From the NCBI GenBank assembly GCA_903842345.1, contig CAIMLR010000007.1:248001-312000 (forward strand): 64,000 nucleotides of DNA. The letters are read 5' to 3'. The DNA comes from an uncultured Myxococcales bacterium. Its GTDB lineage: Bacteria; Myxococcota_A; UBA9042. Positions 8,037 to 16,904 of this stretch are shown here, one piece after another. Under the pieces are notes generated by a model that ran no database searches, had not been told where the DNA came from, and worked only from the letters and a program-made list of their open reading frames with translations. How positions within the stretch are numbered: position 1 is the first letter of the stretch; the number at the start of each line of letters is the position of its first letter. The translations under genes were made by a program, and so were the position numbers.

Positions 8037-9113
8037 TCAGTGGAACTGTCCAAGCGCACTGGGAATCCGCCGGTTGCCAAACGCGCCGTGGAACTGCTGA
8101 AAGCGGCCGGGAATCGCGGCTTCGCAGTGCGTGCAGTGCCCGTCGGCGGTCAACTGATAGCGGAGGATGTTGTAGCCATCGCGGACCACCACGGTGTTCC
8201 CGCACTTGGGGCAATGCGTCGACGCGCCGTGCACGTCCCGGATGTTGCCGGTATAGACGTAGCGCAAGCCTTCGCCGATCGCGATGTCCCGCGCGCGCTC
8301 CAGCGTCTCCAGCGGCGTCGGCGGTACGTCGCTCAGCTTGTAGTCCGGGTGGAACGCGGAGAAGTGCAGCGGCACGTCCGCGCCCAGGTTGTTCAGGAGC
8401 CACTTGCACTCGGCGTGCAGCTCGTCATTCGAGTCATTGAGACCGGGAATCAGCAGCGTCGTGATCTCCGTCCAGACGTTGGTTTCCCGCACCAGGTAGC
8501 GCAGCGTGTCCAGCACCGGCGCGAGGTGCGCTGCCGACTGTTGAAAGTAGAACTCGTCCGTGAACGCTTTGAGATCCACGTTGGCGGCGTCAATCTTGCT
8601 GAAGAGCGCCATCCGCGGCGTTGGGTAGATGTAGCCCGCCGTGACCGCCACGGTCTTCACGCCCGCGGCGTGGCACGCGTCGGCGACGTCCATCGCGTAT
8701 TCGGCAAAGATCACCGGATCGTTGTAGGTGAACGCGACCGAGTCGCACCGCAAGCGCACGGCTTCGTCGGCGATCATCTCCGGCGTCGCTGCGGACATGA
8801 GCGTGTCCATGTCCCGTGAACGCGAAATGTCCCAGTTCTGGCAGAAGCGGCAGGACAGGTTGCAGCCCGCGGTGCCAAAGGAGAGGACGCTGCTGCCGGG
8901 CAGGAAGTGGTTCAGCGGTTTCTTCTCAATCGGATCCACGCAGAAGCCCGAGGAGCGGCCCCACGTCGTCAGGATCATCTCGTCCTGTTCCATTTGCCGC
9001 ACAAAGCATGCCCCACGCTGGCCTTCATGCAGCTTGCAGTCGCGCGGACACAAGTCGCACTGAATTCGACCGTCGTCGAGCCGATGCCACCACTGTGCCG
9101 GATGAGCGCTCAT
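8037..9113 (-). CDS. amrS: AmmeMemoRadiSam system radical SAM enzyme
   Basis: A 358-aa radical SAM protein. An N-terminal Cys cluster (CDLCPRDC, residues 19-26) precedes the SAM/4Fe-4S motif C84-x3-C88-x2-C91 (CNLSCRFCQNWDISR). A C-terminal zinc-ribbon-like part (HCPKCGNTVV, HCTHCEAA) follows. The layout (ICDLCP...GFCVDPIEKKPLNHFLPG) is characteristic of the radical SAM member of the widely conserved Memo/AMMECR1/radical-SAM trio, whose substrate remains poorly defined. Its ATG overlaps the stop of the Memo-AMMECR1 gene by ATGA, indicating translational coupling. The closing segment after the zinc ribbon (FQQFHGAFGNRRIPSALGQF) is a short tail. Confidence 0.93.
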   Translation of the reverse strand: MSAHPAQWWHRLDDGRIQCDLCPRDCKLHEGQRGACFVRQMEQDEMILTTWGRSSGFCVDPIEKKPLNHFLPGSSVLSFGTAGCNLSCRFCQNWDISRSRDMDTLMSAATPEMIADEAVRLRCDSVAFTYNDPVIFAEYAMDVADACHAAGVKTVAVTAGYIYPTPRMALFSKIDAANVDLKAFTDEFYFQQSAAHLAPVLDTLRYLVRETNVWTEITTLLIPGLNDSNDELHAECKWLLNNLGADVPLHFSAFHPDYKLSDVPPTPLETLERARDIAIGEGLRYVYTGNIRDVHGASTHCPKCGNTVVVRDGYNILRYQLTADGHCTHCEAAIPGRFQQFHGAFGNRRIPSALGQFH

Positions 9114-10483
9114 GACAGGACCTCCGCTTCAGCAAATTTGGCGACGCGGTAGCGCCACAGCCGACACTGCATGAGCGACGTATCGCCCGGGAGCCCGGCC
9201 TTTCCGAGCAAGTGCCGCAGGAACTGCCGCTTGTCCGGCAGGTCCTCCCAGACGTTCGGCAGAAAAGTGCCGCGCTGCCCCGCACGCTCGAGGATCAGGC
9301 CATCGACCTCAGGCTGGAGCTGGCCGAGCAGGTCTTCCTCCGACGAAAACGTCAGCTCCTGCGGCGCGGAAAGGACCGACACCTCGATCTGAATCGCCGG
9401 CAAATCCGCCGCCTCGACCGGCAGGAACCGCGGATCGTCAAACGCCGCGTGCTGGGCGTTGGCGATCAGGTCCTCACCCAGCGGCCAGCGCGCCTCGAGC
9501 GTGCCGATGCATCCGCGCAGATCGCCCTGCTGCTTCAGCGTCACGAACGTCGCGCCCAACCCTTGCAGCCACCAACGGGAAGCGTGCGGTTGCGGCGCCA
9601 AACCCAGCTTGTGACCGATCGCCGCCCGCGCCAAGGCGAGCAGGTGGCGGCCGGCCGCATCGCCGGCGATCTCCGCCTCGTCCAGTGCAAACGCGCCATA
9701 GCCGACGACCCGCTGGTAGCCACCCGCCGTGTCCGCCGACGTGCCTTGCGCCACCCGGCGAATCACCAGATCGCGACTCTGCGCCGCCAGGATCAGGCCG
9801 TTGAGCGGCGTGGCCCCGCACGCTTCCTCGTGGTGAATGTCCGGACGCAGCGCCAGGATTCGTTTGGCGGTCCGCTCGTCCAGCGCCACCGCTTCTTTCT
9901 GCGGATGGAAATGCGAGAGGTCCGTGCTGACTGCGATCACCGTCTCCGGACCGCCCCACAGCCGCTCAATCACCGCGGCAACCTGCTCTGCCGTCGCGTC
10001 GCCGACCGCCAGCGGCACGACCGCGAACGACTCCAGGACGTTCTGCAGGAACGGCAGCTGCACTTCCAGGGAATGCTCCCACGCATGGGCCCGCGGGCTC
10101 TGGCACACCCACGCGAGATCGGCCAACTGCGCCTCGGCGGCGCGATCGACCGGCACCTGCCCCAGCGGCGTGGCGAAGACGTCCGCGCCCGCAAGCGCGA
10201 TTCCCGGCACGGCAAAACGATGCACTGGCCCCAGCAGAATGACGCGGCGGATCTGCCGGAAGCCGCGGCGCCACTCGCTGTACGCCGCCGCCGCGATGGC
10301 GCCGGAGTAGGCGTAGCCGGCGTGCGGCACGATCAGCGCCTTGGGCCATCCCAAGCGCGGCTGCGGTTGGACCCCGGCCGCGAGAAGGGCCGCCACGTCC
10401 GCGCCGAGGCGCTCCATGTCAGCGGGATAGAAAGTCCCGGCGACGGCCGGCGGACGAACGACGATGGAGGAAACGTGTTGCAT
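9110..10483 (-). CDS. amrB: Memo-AMMECR1 fusion (AmmeMemoRadiSam proteins B and A in one chain)
   Basis: A 457-aa fusion. Residues ~8-275 are a Memo domain related to extradiol dioxygenase subunit B: VVRPPAVAGTFYPAD, ALIVPHAGYAYSGAIA with a His ligand, VSTDLSHFHP and GYGAFALDEAE. Residues ~280-450 are an AMMECR1 domain (TFVTLKQQGDLRGCIGTLEA, then DLPAIQIEVSVLS). In many genomes these are separate amrB and amrA genes; here one polypeptide fixes the stoichiometry. No Shine-Dalgarno precedes ATG 10483, but TTGACG-N17-TACTTG ends 5 nt before it, so the transcript may be leaderless. It is the first gene of an operon with amrS. Confidence 0.92.
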   Translation of the reverse strand: MQHVSSIVVRPPAVAGTFYPADMERLGADVAALLAAGVQPQPRLGWPKALIVPHAGYAYSGAIAAAAYSEWRRGFRQIRRVILLGPVHRFAVPGIALAGADVFATPLGQVPVDRAAEAQLADLAWVCQSPRAHAWEHSLEVQLPFLQNVLESFAVVPLAVGDATAEQVAAVIERLWGGPETVIAVSTDLSHFHPQKEAVALDERTAKRILALRPDIHHEEACGATPLNGLILAAQSRDLVIRRVAQGTSADTAGGYQRVVGYGAFALDEAEIAGDAAGRHLLALARAAIGHKLGLAPQPHASRWWLQGLGATFVTLKQQGDLRGCIGTLEARWPLGEDLIANAQHAAFDDPRFLPVEAADLPAIQIEVSVLSAPQELTFSSEEDLLGQLQPEVDGLILERAGQRGTFLPNVWEDLPDKRQFLRHLLGKAGLPGDTSLMQCRLWRYRVAKFAEAEVLS

Positions 10484-10488
10484 AAATT

Positions 10489-10517
10489 CAAGTAAGCCGG
10501 TGCTGGAGCGGCGTCAA
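10489..10517 (-). promoter_or_regulatory. Putative promoter of the Memo-AMMECR1 gene
   Basis: Minus strand: TTGACG (10517-10512), 17-bp spacer, TACTTG (10494-10489), only 5 nt before the ATG. The -10 is a poor match; the -35 and lack of a Shine-Dalgarno are the supporting points. Confidence 0.35.
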
Positions 10518-10572
10518 CCTGAAAAAATGCCGACGTGCGCGCGGATGGCTGGGCAGCGAAGGCAGAGGCCGC

Positions 10573-10578
10573 TAGACT
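10573..10578 (+). promoter_or_regulatory. Possible -10 box for a leaderless adenosyltransferase transcript
   Basis: TAGACT ends 6 nt before the ATG at 10585, and no Shine-Dalgarno is present. No convincing -35 is seen, so this is a weak call resting on position. Confidence 0.28.
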
Positions 10579-10584
10579 CCGGCC

Positions 10585-11160
10585 ATGGTCAGACTCAACC
10601 GCATCTACACTCGAACTGGCGACGATGGCACCACCGGATTGGTCGGCGGCGAACGCGTGCCCAAAGACGATCCGCGGATTGAAGCGTACGGCACGGTCGA
10701 CGAACTGAACGCGTGCATCGGCTTGTGCCGCGAGGCCAACAAGCAGACCGCGGACGAAGCGGCGCGCGCCAATCTGGACGCGCAGTTGTTCGCAATTCAA
10801 CAGCAGCTCTTCAATCTCGGTTCGAGCTTGGCGACGCGGATCGAGACGCGCTGGCCCAATCAGCCGGTGATTGTCGCAGCGGACGTCGCGGGGCTTGAAG
10901 CGTCGCTGGACGCGCTGAACGCTGAGCTGGAGCCGCTGAAGTCGTTCGTGCTGCCGGGTGGCGGGCCGACGAGCGCCGCGCTGCACCTGGCGCGGACGGT
11001 GTGCCGACGGGCGGAGCGGCGGGCGTTTGAGCTGGCGCATCTGGAAGAAGTGGCGCCGGAGGATTTGAAGTACCTGAATCGGCTGAGCGACTGGCTGTTT
11101 GTGGCGAGCCGGTGGATCGCCAAGCGCACCGGCGAGCCCGAAGCGCTGTGGATGCCGTAG
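10585..11160 (+). CDS. pduO: ATP:cob(I)alamin adenosyltransferase, PduO type
   Basis: A 191-aa cytoplasmic enzyme that transfers the adenosyl group of ATP to cob(I)alamin to make adenosylcobalamin. Family features are the N-terminal ATP-binding segment (IYTRTGDDGTTGLVGG), AYGTVDELNA, and the C-terminal helix block CRRAERRAFELA with the DWLFVASRW ending. Length is standard. It stands alone and divergent from the AmmeMemoRadiSam pair; no other cobalamin gene and no B12-riboswitch-like leader is visible in the 101-bp gap. It presumably serves a B12-dependent enzyme encoded elsewhere. Confidence 0.93.
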   Translation: MVRLNRIYTRTGDDGTTGLVGGERVPKDDPRIEAYGTVDELNACIGLCREANKQTADEAARANLDAQLFAIQQQLFNLGSSLATRIETRWPNQPVIVAADVAGLEASLDALNAELEPLKSFVLPGGGPTSAALHLARTVCRRAERRAFELAHLEEVAPEDLKYLNRLSDWLFVASRWIAKRTGEPEALWMP

Positions 11161-11166
11161 GCGCGG

Positions 11167-13971
11167 CTACTTCCGTTTGCCGCGCAGCCGCAGCGCGTGC
11201 CACCGCACCGCCCGCACGCGACCGAGCCGGACGCGCCGCAGCACCAGATCCACAAGCAGCAGTCCGAGCGCCCACCACACAAGCTGCGGCCACAGCCACT
11301 GCCAGTCCTTGTGCGTTGCGCCGTGCACGTCCATCCAATCCGCGGGCTGGCTCGCACGCTTGCCGCCCGTCGCGACCGCCAGCTGCGCCAGTACCGCGCT
11401 CTTGCCATCCGCCAGCCGGTACTCATCGGGATACGGATGCACCGCGGTCGCGCGCCCGCTCGCCAGCACCGGCTGGTCCGCCCGCGCCCGCAGCGTCACC
11501 GCCACGTCGTACGGTCCCAGCGCGGCCAGCGGCAGCGCCGTCTCGTACCGACCTTCCGCGACCTCCGTCAGCCGCACGTCCGCTTGGCTCCCGTCGGGCA
11601 GCGTCACCTTCGCCATCGCCAGCATCCCGGTCAGGTAGTGGTCCTCCTCGTCCAGCGCGTCCACCGCCACGCGCAGCCGATCGCGCTCGCGCGCCAGCCG
11701 CACGTCCAGCGCGATGCCGACGTCCTCCTGCAACAAATCGCGCACGGTCTGCCGCGCCAGCAGCGCATAGCCCGGCCAATCGAGCCACTGTGCGGCCCAG
11801 CGATTCTTCAAGTCGCTCGTGAACACCGTCACTTTGCCCAGTCCCAGCTTCCAGCGCACCAGGAGCGGCTTGCCGGACGTCAGCCGCAGGATCTCTTCCG
11901 CGCCCGGCTTCACCTTGGTCGGCAGATAGCCCGTCAACAGCGGCGCATCCTCCACGCGCACGCCACGCAACAGGTCGATGCGCCCCAGCCCCGGCGCCCG
12001 CTTGGCGTGAACGCGCTGCTCAATCACGCTGTCGCCCGCGATGAGCTTGGTCTCTTTCACAAAGATCCGCGGCAGCGTCTCCGGCCGGTCGGTAAAGTAG
12101 AAGCGCCCGCCGCCGCGATCCGCAATGCTTTCAAGCAGATTGTGATCCACGTCGCTGCCCACGCCCACCGTCGAAACCGTAATGCCGGACCGCTTCATCT
12201 GCCGTACGAGCGCATCGATCCCCTGCCGCGGCGCCTGACCGTCCGTCAACAGGATCACGTGCTTGATCTTGGCCGGCGCGGTCAACAGCGTCTGGTAGGC
12301 CATGTCCAGCGCCGGGTAGATGTGCGTGCCGCCGTTGGCGTTCAACTTACCGATATCTGTGGAAATGCGGTAGCGATTGCCGGCGCGCTGCAGCCGCACC
12401 GCCAGCCGCGCCTCGGAATCAAAAGACACCACGCCGATCAAATCCTCCGGCGCCAGCGACTCCGCCGTCGCCCGCGCCGCCTCCTTGGCCAGCTCCATCT
12501 TTGGCCCTTGCATGGAGCCGGAGCGATCCACCGCCAGCATCAGCGCGATCGTCGGCGTCTCCATCGTGTTTTCCACGTCCATGCGCACCGGCAGCACGTG
12601 TTTGTCCAGATACGTGTCCTGATAACCGCCCGAGCCCAGGCTGTTCTCGCCGCCCAGCACCAACAAGCCACCGCCAGCTTTGACGTACGCTTCCAGGTTG
12701 CGCATGTCGCCATCGGTCAGCAGCGGCACGCCCGCGGAGGAGACGCGCGGCACGTCGCTCAGCACAATCGCCTGGAACGGCTTCAGACCCGCGAGCGAAC
12801 GCGGCAGACCGTCGGCGTCGGCGGTCTCGACCTCAAAATCGTCGGTCAGCGCGCGCGTCAGGTACTGGCTCTGGCCTTTGGCGCCCTCGACGTAGAGCAC
12901 TTTGGGCCGAACGAGCACAGCCACGCGCCCGCGCAGGTGGTTGTTCAGGGCAAAGCGGTCGGCGCCCGCCAGCACTTCGCACGTCGTTTCCAGATCGTGG
13001 GTCCCCGCTTCCTTCAGCCGCGCCAGGCCAAATTCCAGCCGCGTCGTGCCCGCCGCGATCGCCTGCTCCACGTGCAGCGGCGGCTGGTTCTGGATCGCCA
13101 GCGTGCACCGCACCGTCGCCGGTCCGGACGACTGCACCGCCACCGCGACCGGGAACGGCACGTTGGCGCGCACTTTGGCCGGCAGCTCAAACCGCTCCAC
13201 AACGACTTCGCCCGTCGGCGGCATCTCCGGCAGCGCGGGCACGTGCACCCGCACGCCGGACGCGCGCAGGGCATCGAGCAGCTGCAGCGCGTCGCCTTGC
13301 GTCTCCAGGCCGTCCGACCAAATGACCACGTGTGGCACGCTATGGCCGTCCAGCAAGCCCAGCGCGAGGTTCAGCGCCGCGGCCAGATCGGTCTCACGCT
13401 CCTCGTTGGGGCGGCGCGGCAACTGCAGGGGCGCGACGGCGTCCTGAATCGGCGTCGGCGGCCACGGCAGCGTCAACGCCTCACGGTCAAAAGCGATGAT
13501 CTGGACGGCGGGCACGGCGCGATCACTCGCGTCAAGCGCGTCGTCCACCGCGTTCTTGCCAGCCTGTCGCGCCGCGATTTCACTCTGCTGCACGCCGCGT
13601 TCCGCCGCCCGCAGGAGCGCGTCAGGCACGGAAGCCGAACGATCGATGACGTGCACCACCTGCGCCCGCCGCGGCCGTTCATGCAGCAAGCGCGGCCCGG
13701 CCATCGCCACCGCGAGCAACGCGATCAGCGCCATGCGCGCCAGCACTTGCAGCCCCTGCTGCCAACGCGGCAGGTCCGTGAGCGACCACGCGACGGCCAG
13801 GGGCACCAGCCACGCGATCGTCGCCAGCCACAGCAACTGCGGCGCGGCGAAGTCGATGCCTTGGCGCGCCAGCAGCGCCAACTGCAGTGGAACCTGCGCG
13901 GCGATCAGCAGCGTCACGGTGATCGCGACGGCGCCGGTCGCCGCAAGCCAAAGGCGGCGGGTGCGCGTCAT
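11167..13971 (-). CDS. Membrane-anchored VWA domain protein with glutamine-amidotransferase-like fold
   Basis: A 934-aa protein starting at ATG 13971 (ATGA overlap with the upstream gene). Two N-terminal transmembrane segments (AVAITVTLLIAAQVPLQLAL and LLWLATIAWLVPLAVAW) are followed by a partial VWA-like segment (VVHVIDRSASVPDALL). A central region resembles class-I amidotransferase-like folds of this protein group (LKPFQAIVLSDVPRV, GGGLLVLGGENSLGSGG). Next comes a complete VWA domain with MIDAS residues DRSGSM, GGTHIYP and LLTDG, and a C-terminal transmembrane helix (LVWWALGLLLVDLVLRR). It is the last gene of the MoxR operon. VWA partners of MoxR ATPases usually assist metal loading or assembly of envelope complexes; the client here is unknown. 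Confidence 0.85.
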   Translation of the reverse strand: MTRTRRLWLAATGAVAITVTLLIAAQVPLQLALLARQGIDFAAPQLLWLATIAWLVPLAVAWSLTDLPRWQQGLQVLARMALIALLAVAMAGPRLLHERPRRAQVVHVIDRSASVPDALLRAAERGVQQSEIAARQAGKNAVDDALDASDRAVPAVQIIAFDREALTLPWPPTPIQDAVAPLQLPRRPNEERETDLAAALNLALGLLDGHSVPHVVIWSDGLETQGDALQLLDALRASGVRVHVPALPEMPPTGEVVVERFELPAKVRANVPFPVAVAVQSSGPATVRCTLAIQNQPPLHVEQAIAAGTTRLEFGLARLKEAGTHDLETTCEVLAGADRFALNNHLRGRVAVLVRPKVLYVEGAKGQSQYLTRALTDDFEVETADADGLPRSLAGLKPFQAIVLSDVPRVSSAGVPLLTDGDMRNLEAYVKAGGGLLVLGGENSLGSGGYQDTYLDKHVLPVRMDVENTMETPTIALMLAVDRSGSMQGPKMELAKEAARATAESLAPEDLIGVVSFDSEARLAVRLQRAGNRYRISTDIGKLNANGGTHIYPALDMAYQTLLTAPAKIKHVILLTDGQAPRQGIDALVRQMKRSGITVSTVGVGSDVDHNLLESIADRGGGRFYFTDRPETLPRIFVKETKLIAGDSVIEQRVHAKRAPGLGRIDLLRGVRVEDAPLLTGYLPTKVKPGAEEILRLTSGKPLLVRWKLGLGKVTVFTSDLKNRWAAQWLDWPGYALLARQTVRDLLQEDVGIALDVRLARERDRLRVAVDALDEEDHYLTGMLAMAKVTLPDGSQADVRLTEVAEGRYETALPLAALGPYDVAVTLRARADQPVLASGRATAVHPYPDEYRLADGKSAVLAQLAVATGGKRASQPADWMDVHGATHKDWQWLWPQLVWWALGLLLVDLVLRRVRLGRVRAVRWHALRLRGKRK

Positions 13972-15977
13972 ACCGTCCTCCGCCGCAAGTAGGTCAGCCA
14001 TTCCACCGCGAGAATCAGCAGCGCCGCCAACAGCCACAGGCTCCAGCGCGGCAACGCCAGCACCCGCGGCTCCACGATACGCGTCGTCGCCAGCGTCCGC
14101 GCGGGCGGGCCCCACGGCTGCAGCAGGGTCGGATTCTCCGTCGGCGCGAGCACGGTCGCCCGCGCGACGAGGCGATCGCCGTCAGACTGCCACACGTGCA
14201 CGCCGTGGTGCTCGCTCTGACCCAGCAACTGCCGCCCTGACGTCCGCGCCGGCCGCGGTTGCTGCCCGGGTTCCACGTATTGCCATTCGGCATGGACCGG
14301 CGCATCCACTGCCCACGGCCGGCCGACAAGCAGCGGCGGCACCAGCGATTCCTCCTGACCGGCCAACCACAACAGCGCGTTGGACACCAGGAGCGGCAGG
14401 GAATAGCGCGCGCCCAGATCCGTCTCCAGCAGGTCAATGCCCCACTCCAGCGACCGGGCGCCATCCTGGCGCGCCACCATCACCGCGCCCCGCGGCTTGG
14501 CCACCGCGAGGATCGCGTCGCCCGGACGCGTCGGGATCAGCCGCACTTTGTCGAAATTGGTGTCCTGAAACGAGATCCCGCGCATCGCTGGATGCTCCTC
14601 GTCGCGCACCGCCAGCTCCGGTCCTTGCGCCAGCCGCAGCGTCTCCGTCGGTGCGCCGGCGAGCGAAAGCACGAGGCCCGGCGTCCCTTCTGGCAGCGCA
14701 AAGCCCGCCTGATCGAGCACGACAACATCCACGCCGTGGCGCGCGCGGTCCTTGGCGGCAAACGTCGCCGGGTGGTAGTCCGCCGCCGGGAGGTGCTGCA
14801 CTTTGACCTTGCCGTGGGCAAAAAGCGCGGCGGCCAGGTAGAGGTTGCCCGCCGCCGGGTCGACTTCCGGGCTCCCTGACACGACGAGCACGCCCAACTC
14901 GCGGCGCTCCGCCAGCACGGCAAAGCCCCAGTCGTCCCACGGCGCCAGATCGTGCGCGCCGGCCTTGCCGCGCACCTGCACCGCAAAGCGCGCGGCCGTC
15001 AGATCCACGCCCGGCACGGTCTGCGTCGACAGCCCGGGCGGCAGCTCCACGTCGACAATGCGCCGCAGCGCGTCGGTCTTGCCAAACGTCGCCGCGTCAA
15101 AGGCCGTGTCGCTCCCGGCCAGCAGCAACTGCGCCGCAACCGGTTGGGCCGCGTCATTGCGCACCTGCACCGTCAGCGTGCCGCGGCTCGGGTCCGTCGG
15201 ATCGGGCCGCACGCGCAGCTCGCCAACCGCCAGATTCGCCAGATTCTGCTGCGGCGCCGGCTGGCCCGGCTGCCACGCCCGCGCGGGTCCCACGCGCAGG
15301 TGCTCGATCGCCACCTGCGGCGTAATGTCCAGCGGCAGCTCCGCCGGTCCCGCGTCGCTGACCAGCACGATCCGCCCGTTGTGGCTGTGCGCCAGCGCCT
15401 GCCGCGCCGTGTCCACCGCCCGCCGCAGGTCCAGACCGCCGTCGGTCGCGTGCAGCCGGCCAATGCCCGCATCCAACGTCGCGCGGTCGCTGCCCCAGCC
15501 AGCCAGCACTTCCGCGTGGCCGGACGCCGCCATCAGCAGCACGTCCTCTTCCGCTGGCGCCGCCACAAGCCAGCGCCGGAGCGTCGCCTGCGCCTCCGCC
15601 AGCCGCGAACCGTTCTGGCCATCCAGCGTTTGCATGGACGCCGAGACGTCGACGATGACGACCGTGTGCGGCCGCGGCACCTCAACTTTCGGCCCGGTCG
15701 CCCGCCGGCCAAACAGCGGCTCCGCGAGCGCGGCGATGCACAGCCCGGCCAGCACCAACATGAGCAGGAAAGACAGCAGACGCCGCAGGTTGCGACCGAC
15801 GACGCGCGACTCGCTCTCCGCCAGCACGCGCTGCCACAGGCCGCCAAACGGCACTTCCACCCGCCGCTGCCGCGGCCGCAGCAGGTACAGCAGGGCGATG
15901 ACCGCCAGCAGCGCACCCGCCAGCCGCAGCACGTCGTTGGCATTCATCAGCAGTTGGTTGACGTGCAGCGCGTTCAC
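13968..15977 (-). CDS. BatA-like VWA membrane protein
   Basis: A 669-aa protein initiated at GTG 15977 inside a GTGA overlap with the DUF58 gene. The N-terminus has the hydrophobic BatA-type pair (VLRLAGALLAVIALLYLLRPR and LLSFLLMLVLAGLCIAALAE) flanking a short loop. A VWA domain follows with MIDAS DVSASM (near residue 115) and VLVSDAG. A long periplasmic region with immunoglobulin-like texture and a closing transmembrane helix (LLAALLILAVEWLTYLRRR) complete it. It overlaps both neighbours by 4 bp, so stoichiometric synthesis with DUF58 and the second VWA protein is likely. Confidence 0.85.
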   Translation of the reverse strand: MNALHVNQLLMNANDVLRLAGALLAVIALLYLLRPRQRRVEVPFGGLWQRVLAESESRVVGRNLRRLLSFLLMLVLAGLCIAALAEPLFGRRATGPKVEVPRPHTVVIVDVSASMQTLDGQNGSRLAEAQATLRRWLVAAPAEEDVLLMAASGHAEVLAGWGSDRATLDAGIGRLHATDGGLDLRRAVDTARQALAHSHNGRIVLVSDAGPAELPLDITPQVAIEHLRVGPARAWQPGQPAPQQNLANLAVGELRVRPDPTDPSRGTLTVQVRNDAAQPVAAQLLLAGSDTAFDAATFGKTDALRRIVDVELPPGLSTQTVPGVDLTAARFAVQVRGKAGAHDLAPWDDWGFAVLAERRELGVLVVSGSPEVDPAAGNLYLAAALFAHGKVKVQHLPAADYHPATFAAKDRARHGVDVVVLDQAGFALPEGTPGLVLSLAGAPTETLRLAQGPELAVRDEEHPAMRGISFQDTNFDKVRLIPTRPGDAILAVAKPRGAVMVARQDGARSLEWGIDLLETDLGARYSLPLLVSNALLWLAGQEESLVPPLLVGRPWAVDAPVHAEWQYVEPGQQPRPARTSGRQLLGQSEHHGVHVWQSDGDRLVARATVLAPTENPTLLQPWGPPARTLATTRIVEPRVLALPRWSLWLLAALLILAVEWLTYLRRRTV

Positions 15978-16897
15978 CCGAGAAAGCCTCCGGCGCGAAA
16001 AACCCGCATCACCACGTCGTCAAAGGGCACGCTCAAATCGACCTGCAGACACCGCGCGCCGACTTCGCTCGCCGCGCGCTGGACGTCGTGGCCCAGCTGC
16101 TCAAAGGCCACGCGGTAGCGCGCCAAAAGCTGCGGCGTCAGGACGATTTCGCGCGTCTCGCCGGTTTCGCAGTCGACAATCGCCAGGTCGCCCTGGACGT
16201 CGGCGTCGAGGAGGCTGCGATCGACAAGCTGCAGCACCATCGGCTCAAAACCGCGGTAGGTCAGCAGGCGCAGAGCGTCGCCCAGGCCCTTCGCGTCAAA
16301 GAAATCGGAGATGACGACGGCCAGCCCGGGTCGCGGTTGCGTGCGCAGCCAGCCGGCAAAGGCCGACTGAATGTCGGTCTGCCCGCCCGGCGGGACGTCG
16401 GAGAGCACGCGCAGGATCTTGAAGAACTGCGCGCGACCGCGGACCGGCCGCATCGGCGCGGTGATCTTGTCGGCAAAAGGCACGACGGCCACGCGATCGA
16501 GATTGGACAACGCGATGTAGGACAGCGCCGCCGAGACCTGCAGCGCGCGCTCCAGAAGCGTCTTTTCGCCGTCGGGCGCCATCGTCATGGACGTCGAGCG
16601 GTCGATGAGGAAGTAGACGGAGAGGTCTTCTTCCTCCTCGTACAGCCGCAAATTCAGCCGCTCCGTCCGGGCAAACAGCTTCCAGTCGACGTTGCGCAGA
16701 TCATCGCCCGGCGTGTAGCCGCGGTGATCCGCGAACTCGATGCCGCTGCCGACGACGCGCGAACGGCGATTGGCGCGCGTGCCTGAGCTGGCCATGCGGC
16801 GCGCCAGAAGGGCGAGTTGCTCGACGCGACCGAGGAACGCCGCGTCGAACAGGTCGTCGCGGATGCCCTCGTGGCTGGTTGTGGCGTCGTGGCTCAA
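15974..16897 (-). CDS. DUF58 domain protein
   Basis: A 307-aa cytoplasmic protein typical of the gene adjoining moxR. It has the DUF58 core GSGIEFADHRGYTPGDDLRN followed by VDWKLFARTERLNLRLYEEE, then a VWA-like segment with a MIDAS-style DRSTSM. The start is TTG 16897 with GAGGT 6 nt upstream, giving MSHDATTSHEG. It lies 7 bp after the MoxR stop and overlaps the BatA-like gene. It is thought to link the AAA ATPase to VWA partners; the precise biochemical role in this family is not established. Confidence 0.9.
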   Translation of the reverse strand: MSHDATTSHEGIRDDLFDAAFLGRVEQLALLARRMASSGTRANRRSRVVGSGIEFADHRGYTPGDDLRNVDWKLFARTERLNLRLYEEEEDLSVYFLIDRSTSMTMAPDGEKTLLERALQVSAALSYIALSNLDRVAVVPFADKITAPMRPVRGRAQFFKILRVLSDVPPGGQTDIQSAFAGWLRTQPRPGLAVVISDFFDAKGLGDALRLLTYRGFEPMVLQLVDRSLLDADVQGDLAIVDCETGETREIVLTPQLLARYRVAFEQLGHDVQRAASEVGARCLQVDLSVPFDDVVMRVFRAGGFLG

Positions 16898-16904
16898 GCG
16901 GACC

